Source of the DNA: Arthrobacter sp. 31Y
GTDB lineage: Bacteria; Actinomycetota; Actinomycetes; Actinomycetales; Micrococcaceae
Reading direction: 5' to 3'
Assembly (NCBI RefSeq): GCF_000526335.1
Contig: NZ_JAFW01000001.1
Location: 4,216,001-4,280,000 of the forward strand
Length of the DNA: 64,000 nt
The position numbers and the translations under genes are program-made. Shown piece after piece: positions 23,156 to 32,219 of this stretch. The notes under the pieces were generated by a model that worked only from the letters and a program-made list of their open reading frames with translations, made no database searches and had not been told where the DNA came from. Position 1 is the stretch's first letter. Each line of letters starts with the position of its first letter.

Positions 23156-23869
23156 CTAGGCGTGGTTCCAGCCGTACTCATTCTCGGGACGTCCAGGAGT
23201 GCCGTACCGGGGCGCGCGGGTGACGGTGCCGGCGTCGGCCAAGTACTCCAGATAGCGCCGGGCAGTCACCCGGGACATGCCCAGCGCGTCCATCACTTCG
23301 CTTGCGGACACCGGCCGAAGTCCCGCGCGCACCAAGTCCTTCACTGCTTCCAACGTGGACCCGGACAGGCCCTTGGGTAGCGGCAGTTCCGTAGGGGCGC
23401 GAAGGCTCGCAAATGCCTGGTCGACGTCGCTTTGTGAGGCCCCCGCTTTGGAAATCCCGGACATTGACCCCGCCAGTTGTTCGCGGAACGTCCGGTAGCT
23501 GCTGAGCTTGTCGGCGAACGTTGCGTAGGTGAAGGGTTTGATGAGGTACTGCACGACGCCGATGGACACGGCACTGCGCACGATGGTCAACTCCCGCACC
23601 GCAGTAATGGCGATGATGTCGGCAAACACCCCTGCCGAGCGCATCCGTCGGGCAACATCCAGCCCGTGAAGGTCCGGCAGGTTCATGTCCAGCAAAACCA
23701 GGTCCACAGGTGCGCCCGAGGTGGCAAAATCGCCAAGAATGCGCAGGGCCGATTGCCCATCCGGAGCCGTCCCCACCAAGGTAAAGCCGTCCAGGCGGCC
23801 GATGTAGACGGAGTGGGCGTCCGAGGCTATCGGCTCGTCCTCCACCACCAGGACGCGGATGTCTGTCAT
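23156..23869 (-). CDS. Response regulator, CitB/DcuR type
   Basis: 237 aa. The receiver domain (1 to about 120) has the acidic pair E10-D11, the phospho-acceptor D61 (LVLLDMNLPD), T89 and K111. The C-terminal domain has a helix-turn-helix, SASEVMDALGMSRVTARRYL, of the type in CitB/DpiA/DcuR regulators of di- and tricarboxylate uptake. Its start overlaps the kinase stop by 4 bp. With dctA divergent on the other side of the kinase, control of C4-dicarboxylate transport is the likely job. Confidence 0.92.
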   Translation of the reverse strand: MTDIRVLVVEDEPIASDAHSVYIGRLDGFTLVGTAPDGQSALRILGDFATSGAPVDLVLLDMNLPDLHGLDVARRMRSAGVFADIIAITAVRELTIVRSAVSIGVVQYLIKPFTYATFADKLSSYRTFREQLAGSMSGISKAGASQSDVDQAFASLRAPTELPLPKGLSGSTLEAVKDLVRAGLRPVSASEVMDALGMSRVTARRYLEYLADAGTVTRAPRYGTPGRPENEYGWNHA

Positions 23870-25512
23870 GCCTTCTCTTCCTCGGGAGCCGGCGCAGGCA
23901 GCACTACATGAAACTGTGCCCCGCCGGGATTGCTGATGGTCATCGTACCGTTGAGCCGGTCCACGGCTTGGCTCACCAGCGCCAGGCCCACGCCCCGGCC
24001 ATGGCTGCCGCGAGGACTTCCCGCCGGAGATTTGGTACTGAAGCCATACTGCAGGACGTCGTCGATGGAACCCGGATCGATGCCCCCGCCCGAATCCCGA
24101 ACAGTGAATTCGACGGCGTCGGCCTCCGCGTCCACCTCCAGCTCCACCTTCCGCGGGAACTCACCGGCAGCGGCAGCATCGATCGCGTTGTCCAGCAGAT
24201 TTCCCAGGATGGTGACAAGATCCTGGATTTCCAGCCCGCGGACACCTGCACTCCCTGACGTGCGGACAACCAATTCCACGCCCCGCTCGTGGGCTTCCGC
24301 CGCCTTTCCCATCACCAGCGCGCTCATCACGGGTTCGTCCACGGAGGCCACCATGTCATCGGTGAGCTGCTGGCTCAACTCAAGATCCTTGGTGGCGAAA
24401 TCCAAGGCTTGGGGCGTCCGTCCCAGTTCCAGCAGGGAGACGATCATGTGGAGGCGGTTGGCATGTTCATGCGTCTGGGCACGCAAGGCGTCGGAGAGCG
24501 TCTTCATCGTCTGAAGCTCCGTGCCCAGGGACTCAATTTCTGTACGGTCCCTGATGGTGGCCACGGTGCCATAGATGGCGGGCTTCTGCCGGCTGCGCTC
24601 AGGCACTGGTCCCACCGCTGGAGCCTGGTTGACCACCAAAATCCGGGAACCGGTCAGGTGGATTTCGTCGTGGGCCGGCCGACCGGACTCGAACAGCGCT
24701 CGCAGGCTTCCATCAAAGGGAAGGTCGGCCAGCTTCGGGGCAGCGTCAGGCGACCGGTCGGCGTCGGAGGGGGCCAGTCCCAGGAGCTCGGCTGCTTGGT
24801 CGTTGTACATCACGGCTTTGCCGTGAGTGTCGATCAGGATCACGCCTTCGCGGACCGAGTGGAGAACCGACTCGTAGTAAGCGAAGAGCTGCGCCAACTG
24901 TTCGGGACCCCAGCCACGTGTCACCGATCGGAGGTACCTGCCCAGAAGCCACGACGCAACGGAGCCGAAGAACAACACCACCAGGGCGATGATGCCAATC
25001 ACGCCCAATCTCTCAGCAACGTCTGTGTCCACCGTGCGGACCGTGACCCCAGCAGCCACCAGAGCCTTGACGTTACCTTCGGGATCCAGGACGGGAGCAA
25101 TGGTGCGGACCGACGGGCCCAACGTTCCGGCGGTCACTTCTGTGAAGGTTTCACCTCGCAAGGCAGGCTCGATGGTCCCAATGTAGGGCTTGCCAAGCTC
25201 TTCCGTGCGGGGATGCGTCCACCGGGTCCGGTCGGGAGCCATGATGGTGATGAAATCGGCGTCAGCATGGTCCATGACCTCCAGTGCGTAGGGCTGCAGG
25301 ACCGCTGAGGGATCAGATGTTGAAGCCGCCTCCAGCACCAGGGGATTGTCGGCCAGGGAGGCGGCGATGGCGAGCATCCGGCCGCCGGCTTCGTCGTACC
25401 CCCTGTCCCTGGCTTCCACTACGGAGAAAGCACCGAAGACTGCGGTCAGGACAAGGACGAAGAACAGGTTCGCCACAAACAAGCGGCGGGCGATGCTCCA
25501 GCTGTGAAACAC
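23866..25512 (-). CDS. Sensor histidine kinase, CitA/DcuS type
   Basis: 548 aa from GTG 25512, chosen because GGAGG lies 5 nt upstream; ATG 25524 and longer forms have no ribosome site. TM1 is at about residues 10-33. An extracellular PAS-like sensor follows (about 40-170, with YIGTIEPALRGETFTEVTAG), then TM2 (GVIGIIALVVLFFGSVASWL), a cytoplasmic PAS domain and a dimerisation helix with the candidate histidine in RAQTHEHANRLHM. The ATPase domain has LGNLLDNAIDAA and DSGGGIDPG. This periplasmic PAS layout binds citrate or C4-dicarboxylates in characterised members. Confidence 0.9.
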   Translation of the reverse strand: MFHSWSIARRLFVANLFFVLVLTAVFGAFSVVEARDRGYDEAGGRMLAIAASLADNPLVLEAASTSDPSAVLQPYALEVMDHADADFITIMAPDRTRWTHPRTEELGKPYIGTIEPALRGETFTEVTAGTLGPSVRTIAPVLDPEGNVKALVAAGVTVRTVDTDVAERLGVIGIIALVVLFFGSVASWLLGRYLRSVTRGWGPEQLAQLFAYYESVLHSVREGVILIDTHGKAVMYNDQAAELLGLAPSDADRSPDAAPKLADLPFDGSLRALFESGRPAHDEIHLTGSRILVVNQAPAVGPVPERSRQKPAIYGTVATIRDRTEIESLGTELQTMKTLSDALRAQTHEHANRLHMIVSLLELGRTPQALDFATKDLELSQQLTDDMVASVDEPVMSALVMGKAAEAHERGVELVVRTSGSAGVRGLEIQDLVTILGNLLDNAIDAAAAGEFPRKVELEVDAEADAVEFTVRDSGGGIDPGSIDDVLQYGFSTKSPAGSPRGSHGRGVGLALVSQAVDRLNGTMTISNPGGAQFHVVLPAPAPEEEKA

Positions 25513-25542
25513 GTGGACCTCCATGACCAATATGACCGCAAC

Positions 25543-25558
25543 GGTGATGTGTGTCACC
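25543..25558. promoter_or_regulatory. CRP/GlxR-like palindrome in the kinase-dctA divergent region
   Basis: GGTGA-N6-TCACC, matching 8 of 10 fixed bases of the CRP-family consensus TGTGA-N6-TCACA. It lies about 92 bp before dctA and just upstream of the kinase gene. It could equally be a site for the response regulator. Confidence 0.45.
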
Positions 25559-25649
25559 AACGGCTCAATGATGGATATCACACAAGGGCAGCGGATTGGA
25601 CATCAGTGCAGGACCGCAGCGCCTTACACAGTATCCAAAGGAGAATCCC

Positions 25650-26996
25650 ATGACCTCTCAACGAGGAGAGTCGGCAGTTGTTGCCAAAGCTGGACGCAAG
25701 GGGCTCGACAAGTCGCACTACCTGTACATCGCGGTCATTCTGGCCGTAGTGCTCGGCGCCGTCGTCGGCCTGGTGTTCCCTGAAGTTGGAAAGTCCCTCA
25801 AGCCGCTCGGTGATGGCTTTATCAAACTCATCAAAATGATGATCGCTCCGGTCATCTTCTGCACCATCGTCTTGGGCATCGGATCCATCGCCAAGGCGGC
25901 CACCGTTGGCAAGGTGGGCGGGCTTGCACTGGGCTACTTCGTGGCGATGTCAACGTTCGCCCTCGCCATTGGTCTGGTTGTCGGCAACCTCATCCACCCG
26001 GGTGAAGGACTCAAGCTGACTCCGTATGACCCCACCAAGAAGGCAGACACCAACAGCACGGTGGACTTCCTCCTGGGCATCATCCCCGGTGACATTCCGG
26101 TCCTGCCTACCCTTCTTGCCGCGATCCTGGTCGGTTTCGCCCTGCAGAAGATGGGCAAGCAGGGAGCCCCCATCCTCGCCGCCATCGGACACGGACAGCG
26201 ACTCGTCTTCCGCATCCTCATCATGATCATGTGGCTTGCTCCGGTGGGCGCGTTCGGTGCCATCGCCGCCGTCGTCGGTGCAACCGGCGCCCAGGCGATC
26301 CTCAGCATGTTCACCCTGATGGTGGCCTTCTACATCACCTGCGCACTGTTCATTGTGGTCATCCTCGGAACGCTGCTCCGCGCAGTGGCCGGTGTCAACA
26401 TCTTCAAGCTCATGAAGTACCTGGCCCGCGAGTACCTCTTGATCTTCTCCACCTCGTCCTCCGAGGCTGCATTGCCCCGCCTGATCGCCAAGATGGAGCA
26501 CCTGGGTGTCTCCAAGCCGGTTGTCGGTGTAACGGTCCCCACGGGCTACTCCTTCAACCTTGATGGCACGGCGATCTACCTGACCATGGCTTCCTTGTTC
26601 GTTGCCAACGCCATGGGCACCCCGCTGGACCTCGGCGCCCAGATCTCCCTCCTGGTCTTCATGATCATCGCCTCCAAGGGTGCTGCAGGCGTCACCGGCG
26701 CCGGTCTCGCAACCCTGGCCGCGGGTCTCCAGGCGCACAAGCCGGAGCTCCTGGGCGGCGTGGGCATGATCGTTGGAATCGACCGCTTTATGTCCGAGGC
26801 CCGCGCGCTGACCAACTTCACCGGCAACGCCGTGGCAACCGTCCTGATCGGCACCTGGGTCAAGGAAATCGACAACGGGCAGGTGGAGCGCGTCCTCTCC
26901 GGCAGTGAGCCTTTCGACGAGCAGACCATGATTGCCCACGGTGGCGAAGAAGAGGCTGCACCCGAGGCCGAAAACCGTGAAAAGGCCACGGTCTAG
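25650..26996 (+). CDS. dctA: C4-dicarboxylate:cation symporter DctA
   Basis: 448 aa from ATG 25650, preceded by AAAGGAG; upstream in-frame codons lack a ribosome site. A dicarboxylate/amino acid:cation symporter importing succinate, fumarate and malate. Family motifs are visible: the serine-rich hairpin STSSSEAALP (about 267-276), PTGYSFNLDGTAIYLTMASL, IASKGAAGVTGAGL and DRFMSEARALTNFTGN. Eight membrane helices with two re-entrant hairpins are expected. The cytoplasmic tail is acidic. Divergent from the CitA-type kinase that probably controls it. Confidence 0.94.
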   Translation: MTSQRGESAVVAKAGRKGLDKSHYLYIAVILAVVLGAVVGLVFPEVGKSLKPLGDGFIKLIKMMIAPVIFCTIVLGIGSIAKAATVGKVGGLALGYFVAMSTFALAIGLVVGNLIHPGEGLKLTPYDPTKKADTNSTVDFLLGIIPGDIPVLPTLLAAILVGFALQKMGKQGAPILAAIGHGQRLVFRILIMIMWLAPVGAFGAIAAVVGATGAQAILSMFTLMVAFYITCALFIVVILGTLLRAVAGVNIFKLMKYLAREYLLIFSTSSSEAALPRLIAKMEHLGVSKPVVGVTVPTGYSFNLDGTAIYLTMASLFVANAMGTPLDLGAQISLLVFMIIASKGAAGVTGAGLATLAAGLQAHKPELLGGVGMIVGIDRFMSEARALTNFTGNAVATVLIGTWVKEIDNGQVERVLSGSEPFDEQTMIAHGGEEEAAPEAENREKATV

Positions 26997-27025
26997 CAGG
27001 ATCAGCATCAACGCAAGATAGTTTG

Positions 27026-27061
27026 GCGAAGGCCGGCACCCCATCAGGTGCCGGCCTTCGC
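27026..27061 (+). terminator. dctA terminator
   Basis: A perfect 15-bp stem (27026-27040 with 27047-27061) and a 6-base loop, 29 bp after the stop. Confidence 0.85.
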
Positions 27062-27249
27062 TGTTCCCCGCGGCAGCTCAGCCACGCGCCTCAACCTTCG
27101 ACCTCAACCAGAGGGTCAAGGCTCAAGAATCGGCCAAAGTCAAGTTCCCCAAATAACCGTGTCGGGCGCTGTAGCCTAAAGGGGTAGCAGCGCTGTCGTC
27201 CGGGGGCGCAGCGGCAGGGAAGATCGTCGTCGAAAGAGTGGTTAAATAC

Positions 27250-28149
27250 GTGAGCATCGAACGGGGAACAGCTACGCTGGAAGGCACCGAGCTCGATCTG
27301 GAAGACGCCATCATGGGGCCCACGGGCCGCCCTTACCGCGAATTCCCGGAACCTGCTCCACTGGCCTCCCACGGTCCGGCGAGAGTCATCGCCATGGTCA
27401 ATCAAAAGGGTGGCGTGGGTAAGACCACCTCCACCATCAACTTGGCGGCTGCACTCGCCGAGTACGGCCGGCGTGTCCTGTTGGTGGACTTCGACCCCCA
27501 AGGGGCGCTTTCCGCCGGTCTCGGAGCAAATCCGCACGAGCTCGACCTCACCGTCTACAACGTCCTGATGGACCGCAAGGTGAACATCCGCGATGCCATC
27601 CAGCAGACTGGTGTTGAAGGCGTTGACCTCCTGCCCGCCAACATTGACCTCTCTGCTGCCGAAGTGCAGCTCGTCAACGAGGTAGCCCGCGAGCAAGTCC
27701 TGGACCGCGCACTCAAGAGCGTTGAGGATGACTACGACGTCGTACTGATCGACTGCCAGCCCTCGCTGGGTTTGCTGACAGTGAATGCACTGACTGCAGC
27801 CCACGGGGTCATCATCCCGCTGATTTGCGAGTTCTTCGCCCTGCGCGCGGTAGCGCTCCTGGTGGAGACCATCGAGAAAGTACAGGACCGCCTGAACCCG
27901 CGCCTGCAGGTGGATGGTGTCCTGGCCACCATGTACGACGCCCGCACGCTGCACAGCCGTGAAGTCATTTCGCGTCTGGTGGAGGCGTTCGGGGACAAGG
28001 TCTTTGAGACGGTCATCAAGCGTTCGATTAAGTTTGCAGATGCCACCGTGGCCGCCGAGCCCATCACCAGCTACGCCGGCAACCACATCGGAGCTGACGC
28101 TTATCGCCGCCTTGCCAAGGAACTGATCTCGCGCGGCGGCGCGCCCTAG
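27250..28149 (+). CDS. ParA-family ATPase upstream of scpAB
   Basis: 299 aa from GTG 27250 (AGAGTGG 8 nt upstream; GTG 27238 is an alternative adding four residues). The deviant Walker A QKGGVGKTT spans about residues 52-60, followed by LLVDFDPQGALSAGL and VVLIDCQPSLG. About 45 N-terminal residues precede the ATPase domain. This is the ParA/Soj-like gene of the scpA-scpB cluster of actinobacteria (Rv1708 position), distinct from the oriC-linked parA. A role in chromosome organisation with ScpAB is inferred from position; no parB is adjacent. Confidence 0.88.
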   Translation: MSIERGTATLEGTELDLEDAIMGPTGRPYREFPEPAPLASHGPARVIAMVNQKGGVGKTTSTINLAAALAEYGRRVLLVDFDPQGALSAGLGANPHELDLTVYNVLMDRKVNIRDAIQQTGVEGVDLLPANIDLSAAEVQLVNEVAREQVLDRALKSVEDDYDVVLIDCQPSLGLLTVNALTAAHGVIIPLICEFFALRAVALLVETIEKVQDRLNPRLQVDGVLATMYDARTLHSREVISRLVEAFGDKVFETVIKRSIKFADATVAAEPITSYAGNHIGADAYRRLAKELISRGGAP

Positions 28150-28155
28150 CGGACG

Positions 28156-29094
28156 GTGGGACCGTCAATCGCCCCTACCGCGGAAGCGGACCCGGCCTCG
28201 CCTTCTCAAACGGAGGCGCCCGTACAAGCCGAAGCGCCCGACGCCGGTACCTCCGAAGCCCGCAAGTCCGGCTTCGAGGTACGGCTCACGAACTTCACCG
28301 GACCCTTTGACCTTCTGCTCGGCCTGATTTCCAAGCACAAGCTTGATATCACTGAGGTGGCCTTGGCCACGGTCACTGATGAATTCATCAAGTACATCAG
28401 GCGCCTCCAGGAGCTGGGGGAGGACTGGGCGCTGGATGAAGCCAGCGAGTTCCTGGTGATTGCCGCAACGCTGCTGGACCTGAAGGCGGCGCGCCTCCTG
28501 CCCGCCGGTGAGGTGGAGGACGCCGAGGACATTGCTCTCCTTGAAGCAAGAGACCTGCTGTTCGCCCGCCTCCTGCAGTACAAGGCTTTCAAACAGATCG
28601 CCGGGATCCTGGGAGAGACGCTGGAACAGGAAGCCCGGAGGTATCCGCGCCAGGTTGCCCTTGAAGGCCACTTCGCCGCGCTGCTTCCGGAACTGGTGTG
28701 GCGGCACACCCCTGAGCAGTTCGCGGAACTTGCCGCGAAAGCACTCAAACCCAAGGACACCGCCCCGGCTGAAGTTGGCCTGGACCACCTCCACGCTCCG
28801 CCGGTGAGTGTCAAGGAACAGGCCGAAATCATGGGTTACCGCTTGAAGCTGGGAGCACCGCTGTCCTTCCAGGCGTTGATTGCCGATGCCGAAACGACGC
28901 TGGTGGTGGTGGCCCGATTCCTGGCGTTGCTGGAAATGTTCCGCGACCGCGTGGTTGCCTTTGAACAGCCCGAGCCGTTGGCTGAATTGACGGTTAGATG
29001 GACAGGCGATGACGCCGGCTGGGACAGTTCCAGCCTGAGCGAGGAGTACGGGCCTGAAGCAGGAACAGGAAGCGGGGATGTCGACAGTGAGTGA
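28156..29094 (+). CDS. scpA: Segregation and condensation protein A
   Basis: 312 aa kleisin subunit that bridges SMC heads. The first 40 residues are Ala/Glu/Pro-rich and disordered. The kleisin N-terminal domain starts at FEVRLTNFTGPFDLLLGLIS, followed by KHKLDITEVALATVTDEFIK, which is diagnostic. The C-terminal winged helix is at about 215-280. GTG start 28156 is 6 bp after parA; its ribosome site is weak, so translation may be coupled. Overlaps scpB by 17 bp. Confidence 0.93.
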   Translation: MGPSIAPTAEADPASPSQTEAPVQAEAPDAGTSEARKSGFEVRLTNFTGPFDLLLGLISKHKLDITEVALATVTDEFIKYIRRLQELGEDWALDEASEFLVIAATLLDLKAARLLPAGEVEDAEDIALLEARDLLFARLLQYKAFKQIAGILGETLEQEARRYPRQVALEGHFAALLPELVWRHTPEQFAELAAKALKPKDTAPAEVGLDHLHAPPVSVKEQAEIMGYRLKLGAPLSFQALIADAETTLVVVARFLALLEMFRDRVVAFEQPEPLAELTVRWTGDDAGWDSSSLSEEYGPEAGTGSGDVDSE

Positions 29095-29743
29095 GCAGGA
29101 AACGGTACAGGACGGGCTGGCCGAGCTGGAAGCCCTGCCCGGCGGTGCGCGTGCAGCGTTGGAGGCTGTCCTCATGGTGATCGACGAGCCGGCCACCTCG
29201 GAGGAGCTGGCTGCCGGACTCAACGTGACGGTGGCCGTCGTCGAAGATTTGCTGCAGGACCTGCAGCGGGAGTATAGCGGCTATACTGTTAAAGCCCCGG
29301 ACGTGGATGCTGTCGGCTTTGCCGATGCCAGCACTGCACCCCGGGGTTTTGAATTGCGGAACGTCGCCGGTGGGTGGCGGATCTATTCACGGCCGGAATT
29401 TGCCGACGTCGTGGGGAGATTCGTTCTCGAGGGGCAGACCACCAGGCTGACTCAGGCAGCGCTTGAGACACTGGCGGTCATTGCTTACCGGCAACCGGTC
29501 TCTAGGGCCCGGGTGTCTGCCATTCGCGGCGTCAACGTGGATTCCGTGGTCCGGACTCTTACCCAAAGGGGTTTGATCGAGGACTCCGGAAACGATCCCG
29601 AATCGGGGGCTGTCCTCTACCGGACAACCTCGTACTTCCTGGAACGGATGGGCATCGGCTCGGTGGCTGAACTGCCACAGCTCTCGCCGCACCTTCCTGG
29701 TTTGGAAGGCATCGACGAGTACTACGACGCCAGCCGGATGTAG
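29078..29743 (+). CDS. scpB: Segregation and condensation protein B
   Basis: 221 aa, two winged-helix domains. Typical segments are ALEAVLMVIDEPATSEELA (about 27-45), RGFELRNVAGGWRIYSRPEF and LETLAVIAYRQPVSRARVS followed by IRGVNVDSVVRTL. Partners ScpA in the SMC condensin complex. The ATG lies inside the end of scpA (17-bp overlap), so the two are translationally coupled. Confidence 0.94.
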   Translation: MSTVSEQETVQDGLAELEALPGGARAALEAVLMVIDEPATSEELAAGLNVTVAVVEDLLQDLQREYSGYTVKAPDVDAVGFADASTAPRGFELRNVAGGWRIYSRPEFADVVGRFVLEGQTTRLTQAALETLAVIAYRQPVSRARVSAIRGVNVDSVVRTLTQRGLIEDSGNDPESGAVLYRTTSYFLERMGIGSVAELPQLSPHLPGLEGIDEYYDASRM

Positions 29744-29817
29744 CCACGGCTTACACCGGTACTGCAAGAGAACTTCATACTGATTCACGGCGCCATATCA
29801 CGGTGCACAGCGACAAG

Positions 29818-29861
29818 GGGCAGACGATGTCTGCCCGGCTGGCTAGTGTTGATTTCAACAC
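29818..29861 (+). promoter_or_regulatory. Hairpin and palindrome between scpB and rluB
   Basis: GGGCAGAC-GAT-GTCTGCCC (29818-29836) is a perfect hairpin without a T tract. Ten bases on, GTGTTGA-TT-TCAACAC (29846-29861) is a perfect 7-2-7 inverted repeat, 34 bp before the rluB start, which would suit a repressor site or a second hairpin. Confidence 0.5.
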
Positions 29862-29894
29862 CTATTGCCGGCCATTACTACACAAGGACGGGTC

Positions 29895-31109
29895 ATGACA
29901 CAGGCGGGACGCCAGAGTTCACCACGTAACGGTTCGGGACGAAACAGTTCCGGACGCAATGAGGCCAAGGGAGGCGGCACGGGCCGCTCCAACGCCGGCG
30001 GCTTCTCCGGCCGCGGCGGCAGCGCCGGCGCTGGAAAGCGTAACTTCCCACAGGGCGAAGGCCGCCCCTTTAAGGCTTCGAAGCCGCGCGAAGCGGCACC
30101 TTTCGATCCTGACAACCCCACAACAGCGGGCGATTACGACCGCGGCCAGGCAGCCAGGCCCGCGAAGCCTTTCCGCAAGCCAGGCTCCAACAAGCCCGGC
30201 TTTGGCAAGGCACCCGGTACTCCCGGTGCAATCAAGCCCAAAGCGAAGCCGGCACGGCAGTACGGATCCAAGGCGTTCGGCAGCGAACGCTTCGGCCAGA
30301 ACCTGGGCCCCATCCGCAAGCCGGCCCGCAACCGCGGTCCGCGCCAGGAAGTGCCCCAGTCCGATCTTCATGATGCTGACGGCGTACGCCTGCAAAAGGT
30401 CATGGCGCAGGCAGGCGTGGCATCACGCCGCGTGTGCGAGGAGATGATCCTCGAAGGACGCGTCGAGGTTGACGGTGTAGTGACCACCGAACTTGGTATG
30501 CGCGTGGATCCCACGGCCGCCGTGATCCACGTTGATGGCATCCGGATCCAGCTCGACGACACCCTCGTCTACATGGTTTTCAACAAGCCTAAGGGCGTTG
30601 TTTCCACCATGGAGGACCCTGAAGGCCGTCCCTGCATCAGCGACTTCCTCAAGAACAACAAGAACAAGGGCGAACGCCTGTTCCACGTCGGACGACTCGA
30701 CGTTGCCACTGAGGGTCTGCTGCTGCTGACGAACGACGGCGAACTGGCCAACCGCTTGACGCACCCTTCGTACGAGGTACCCAAGACGTACCTGGTCCAG
30801 GTGCGTGGCCCCTTCCCGCAAGGCGTGGGCGCAAAGCTGAAGAACGGCGTCGAGCTCGAAGACGGCGTTGCTGCAGTGGACTCCTTTAAACTGGTTGACT
30901 CGACTCCCGGCCACGTCCTGATTGAGGTTGTCCTGCACTCGGGGAAGAACCGCATTGTGCGCCGCATGTTTGACGCGGTCGGTTTCCCCGTGGAGCGTCT
31001 TGTCCGCGTCAAGGTTGGCCCCATCGGCCTGGGCGACCAGCGGCAGGGCAGCATCCGCAACCTCGGCAGGCAGGAAGTCGGTCACCTCCTGGCATCTGTA
31101 GGGCTCTAG
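29895..31109 (+). CDS. rluB: 23S rRNA pseudouridine synthase, RluB/RsuA family
   Basis: 404 aa from ATG 29895, with AAGGACGG upstream. Residues 1 to about 155 are a basic, Gly/Arg/Ser/Lys-rich disordered extension. An S4 domain (about 163-205, RLQKVMAQAGVASRRVCEEM) and the synthase domain follow, with the catalytic D269 in HVGRLDVATEGLLLLTNDG. RluB converts U2605 of 23S rRNA in E. coli. Position after scpB is the standard arrangement in Gram-positives. The extension is much longer than in E. coli RluB and recalls the Arg/Gly-rich protein at 6995. Confidence 0.92.
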   Translation: MTQAGRQSSPRNGSGRNSSGRNEAKGGGTGRSNAGGFSGRGGSAGAGKRNFPQGEGRPFKASKPREAAPFDPDNPTTAGDYDRGQAARPAKPFRKPGSNKPGFGKAPGTPGAIKPKAKPARQYGSKAFGSERFGQNLGPIRKPARNRGPRQEVPQSDLHDADGVRLQKVMAQAGVASRRVCEEMILEGRVEVDGVVTTELGMRVDPTAAVIHVDGIRIQLDDTLVYMVFNKPKGVVSTMEDPEGRPCISDFLKNNKNKGERLFHVGRLDVATEGLLLLTNDGELANRLTHPSYEVPKTYLVQVRGPFPQGVGAKLKNGVELEDGVAAVDSFKLVDSTPGHVLIEVVLHSGKNRIVRRMFDAVGFPVERLVRVKVGPIGLGDQRQGSIRNLGRQEVGHLLASVGL

Positions 31110-31112
31110 GGC

Positions 31113-32219
31113 ATGTCGGCATTCGGTACGCACGGCCGGGGCCATCTTGATGGCCCGGTCGTCGTTCTCGGTACAGGCTTGCTCGGGGCCAGCATTGGCC
31201 TCGGCCTGCGCGGACGCGGAGTTCCCGTTTTCCTTTTTGACACCTCGCCCACCAACCAGGCAGTCGCGGTGGACATCGGTGCGGGACGGCCGCTGGGGGA
31301 GCTGGATGAACAACCCCAGTTGGTAGTTGTCGCGGCCCCGCCGGACGTTACTGCCGACGTCGTGCAGAAGGCACTGGTGGATTACCCGTCAGCGGTGGTT
31401 GCTGATATTGCCAGCGTCAAAGCCACCATCCAGGCACAGTTGCGCGAACGCGGCGTCGACCTCACCCGCTATGTGGGTACACACCCCATGGCAGGCAGGG
31501 AGAAGTCCGGCCCGGTTGCGGCCAGGGGTGAGCTTTTCACGTCCATGCCATGGGTTCTGTGCCCCTCTGAAGAAACTTCGGATGCCGCACTCCAGGCTGC
31601 ACGTTCGCTCGCAGGGGATCTGGGAGCAATTGTTTCCCAATTCACCGCGGACGAGCACGATGAAGCCGTGGCGTTGGTGTCTCATTTGCCGCAGATCATG
31701 TCCTCGCTTCTGGCGAGCCGCCTGCAGGGTACGCCGCTGCATGCCCTGTCCCTGGCAGGCAACGGACTCCGGGACACCACCCGCATCGCAGCCAGCGATC
31801 CCACCCTCTGGGTACAAATCCTGGGCGGCAACGCGGAGAAAGTGGTTTCCATCCTGCATGGTGTGCGTGAGGACCTGAACCGTCTGATCGGCACCTTGGA
31901 AGAACCCCTCGCCCCCGGCGCGCGGCTCGACCTCGCCCAGCTGATCAGTGAGGGTAACGCAGGCCAGGCCCGGATCCCGGGGAAGCACGGCGGACCTCCT
32001 CAGGCGTACTCGTGGCTCACTATCCTGGTGGACGACAAGCCGGGCCAGATCGCGCACCTCCTCACGGAGATCGGCGAGATCGGTGTGAACCTCGAAGACC
32101 TTCGGCTCGACCATTCCTCCGGACAAAACGTGGGCATGGTGGAACTTTCCGTGCTACCGAGCAAGCATGACCTCCTTGTTGAAGCTTTGACTGACCGTGG
32201 ATGGCGGGTACTCCAGTAA
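31113..32219 (+). CDS. tyrA: Prephenate dehydrogenase
   Basis: 368 aa. NAD(P)-dependent step of tyrosine synthesis. The Rossmann motif is GTGLLG (20-25). HPMAGREKSG, at about residue 127, is the substrate-binding histidine region of TyrA enzymes. The C-terminus (about 299-368, WLTILVDDKPGQIAHLL) is an ACT domain, which usually gives feedback inhibition by tyrosine. ATG is 3 bp after rluB, and the stop shares one base with the cmk start (TAATG), so it belongs to the scp-der operon. Confidence 0.93.
   Translation: MSAFGTHGRGHLDGPVVVLGTGLLGASIGLGLRGRGVPVFLFDTSPTNQAVAVDIGAGRPLGELDEQPQLVVVAAPPDVTADVVQKALVDYPSAVVADIASVKATIQAQLRERGVDLTRYVGTHPMAGREKSGPVAARGELFTSMPWVLCPSEETSDAALQAARSLAGDLGAIVSQFTADEHDEAVALVSHLPQIMSSLLASRLQGTPLHALSLAGNGLRDTTRIAASDPTLWVQILGGNAEKVVSILHGVREDLNRLIGTLEEPLAPGARLDLAQLISEGNAGQARIPGKHGGPPQAYSWLTILVDDKPGQIAHLLTEIGEIGVNLEDLRLDHSSGQNVGMVELSVLPSKHDLLVEALTDRGWRVLQ

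Noticed and set aside
27062..27249. parS site near the parA gene
   Set aside because: No sequence close to the TGTTTCACGTGAAACA palindrome is present here or next to the ParA-like gene at 41395.
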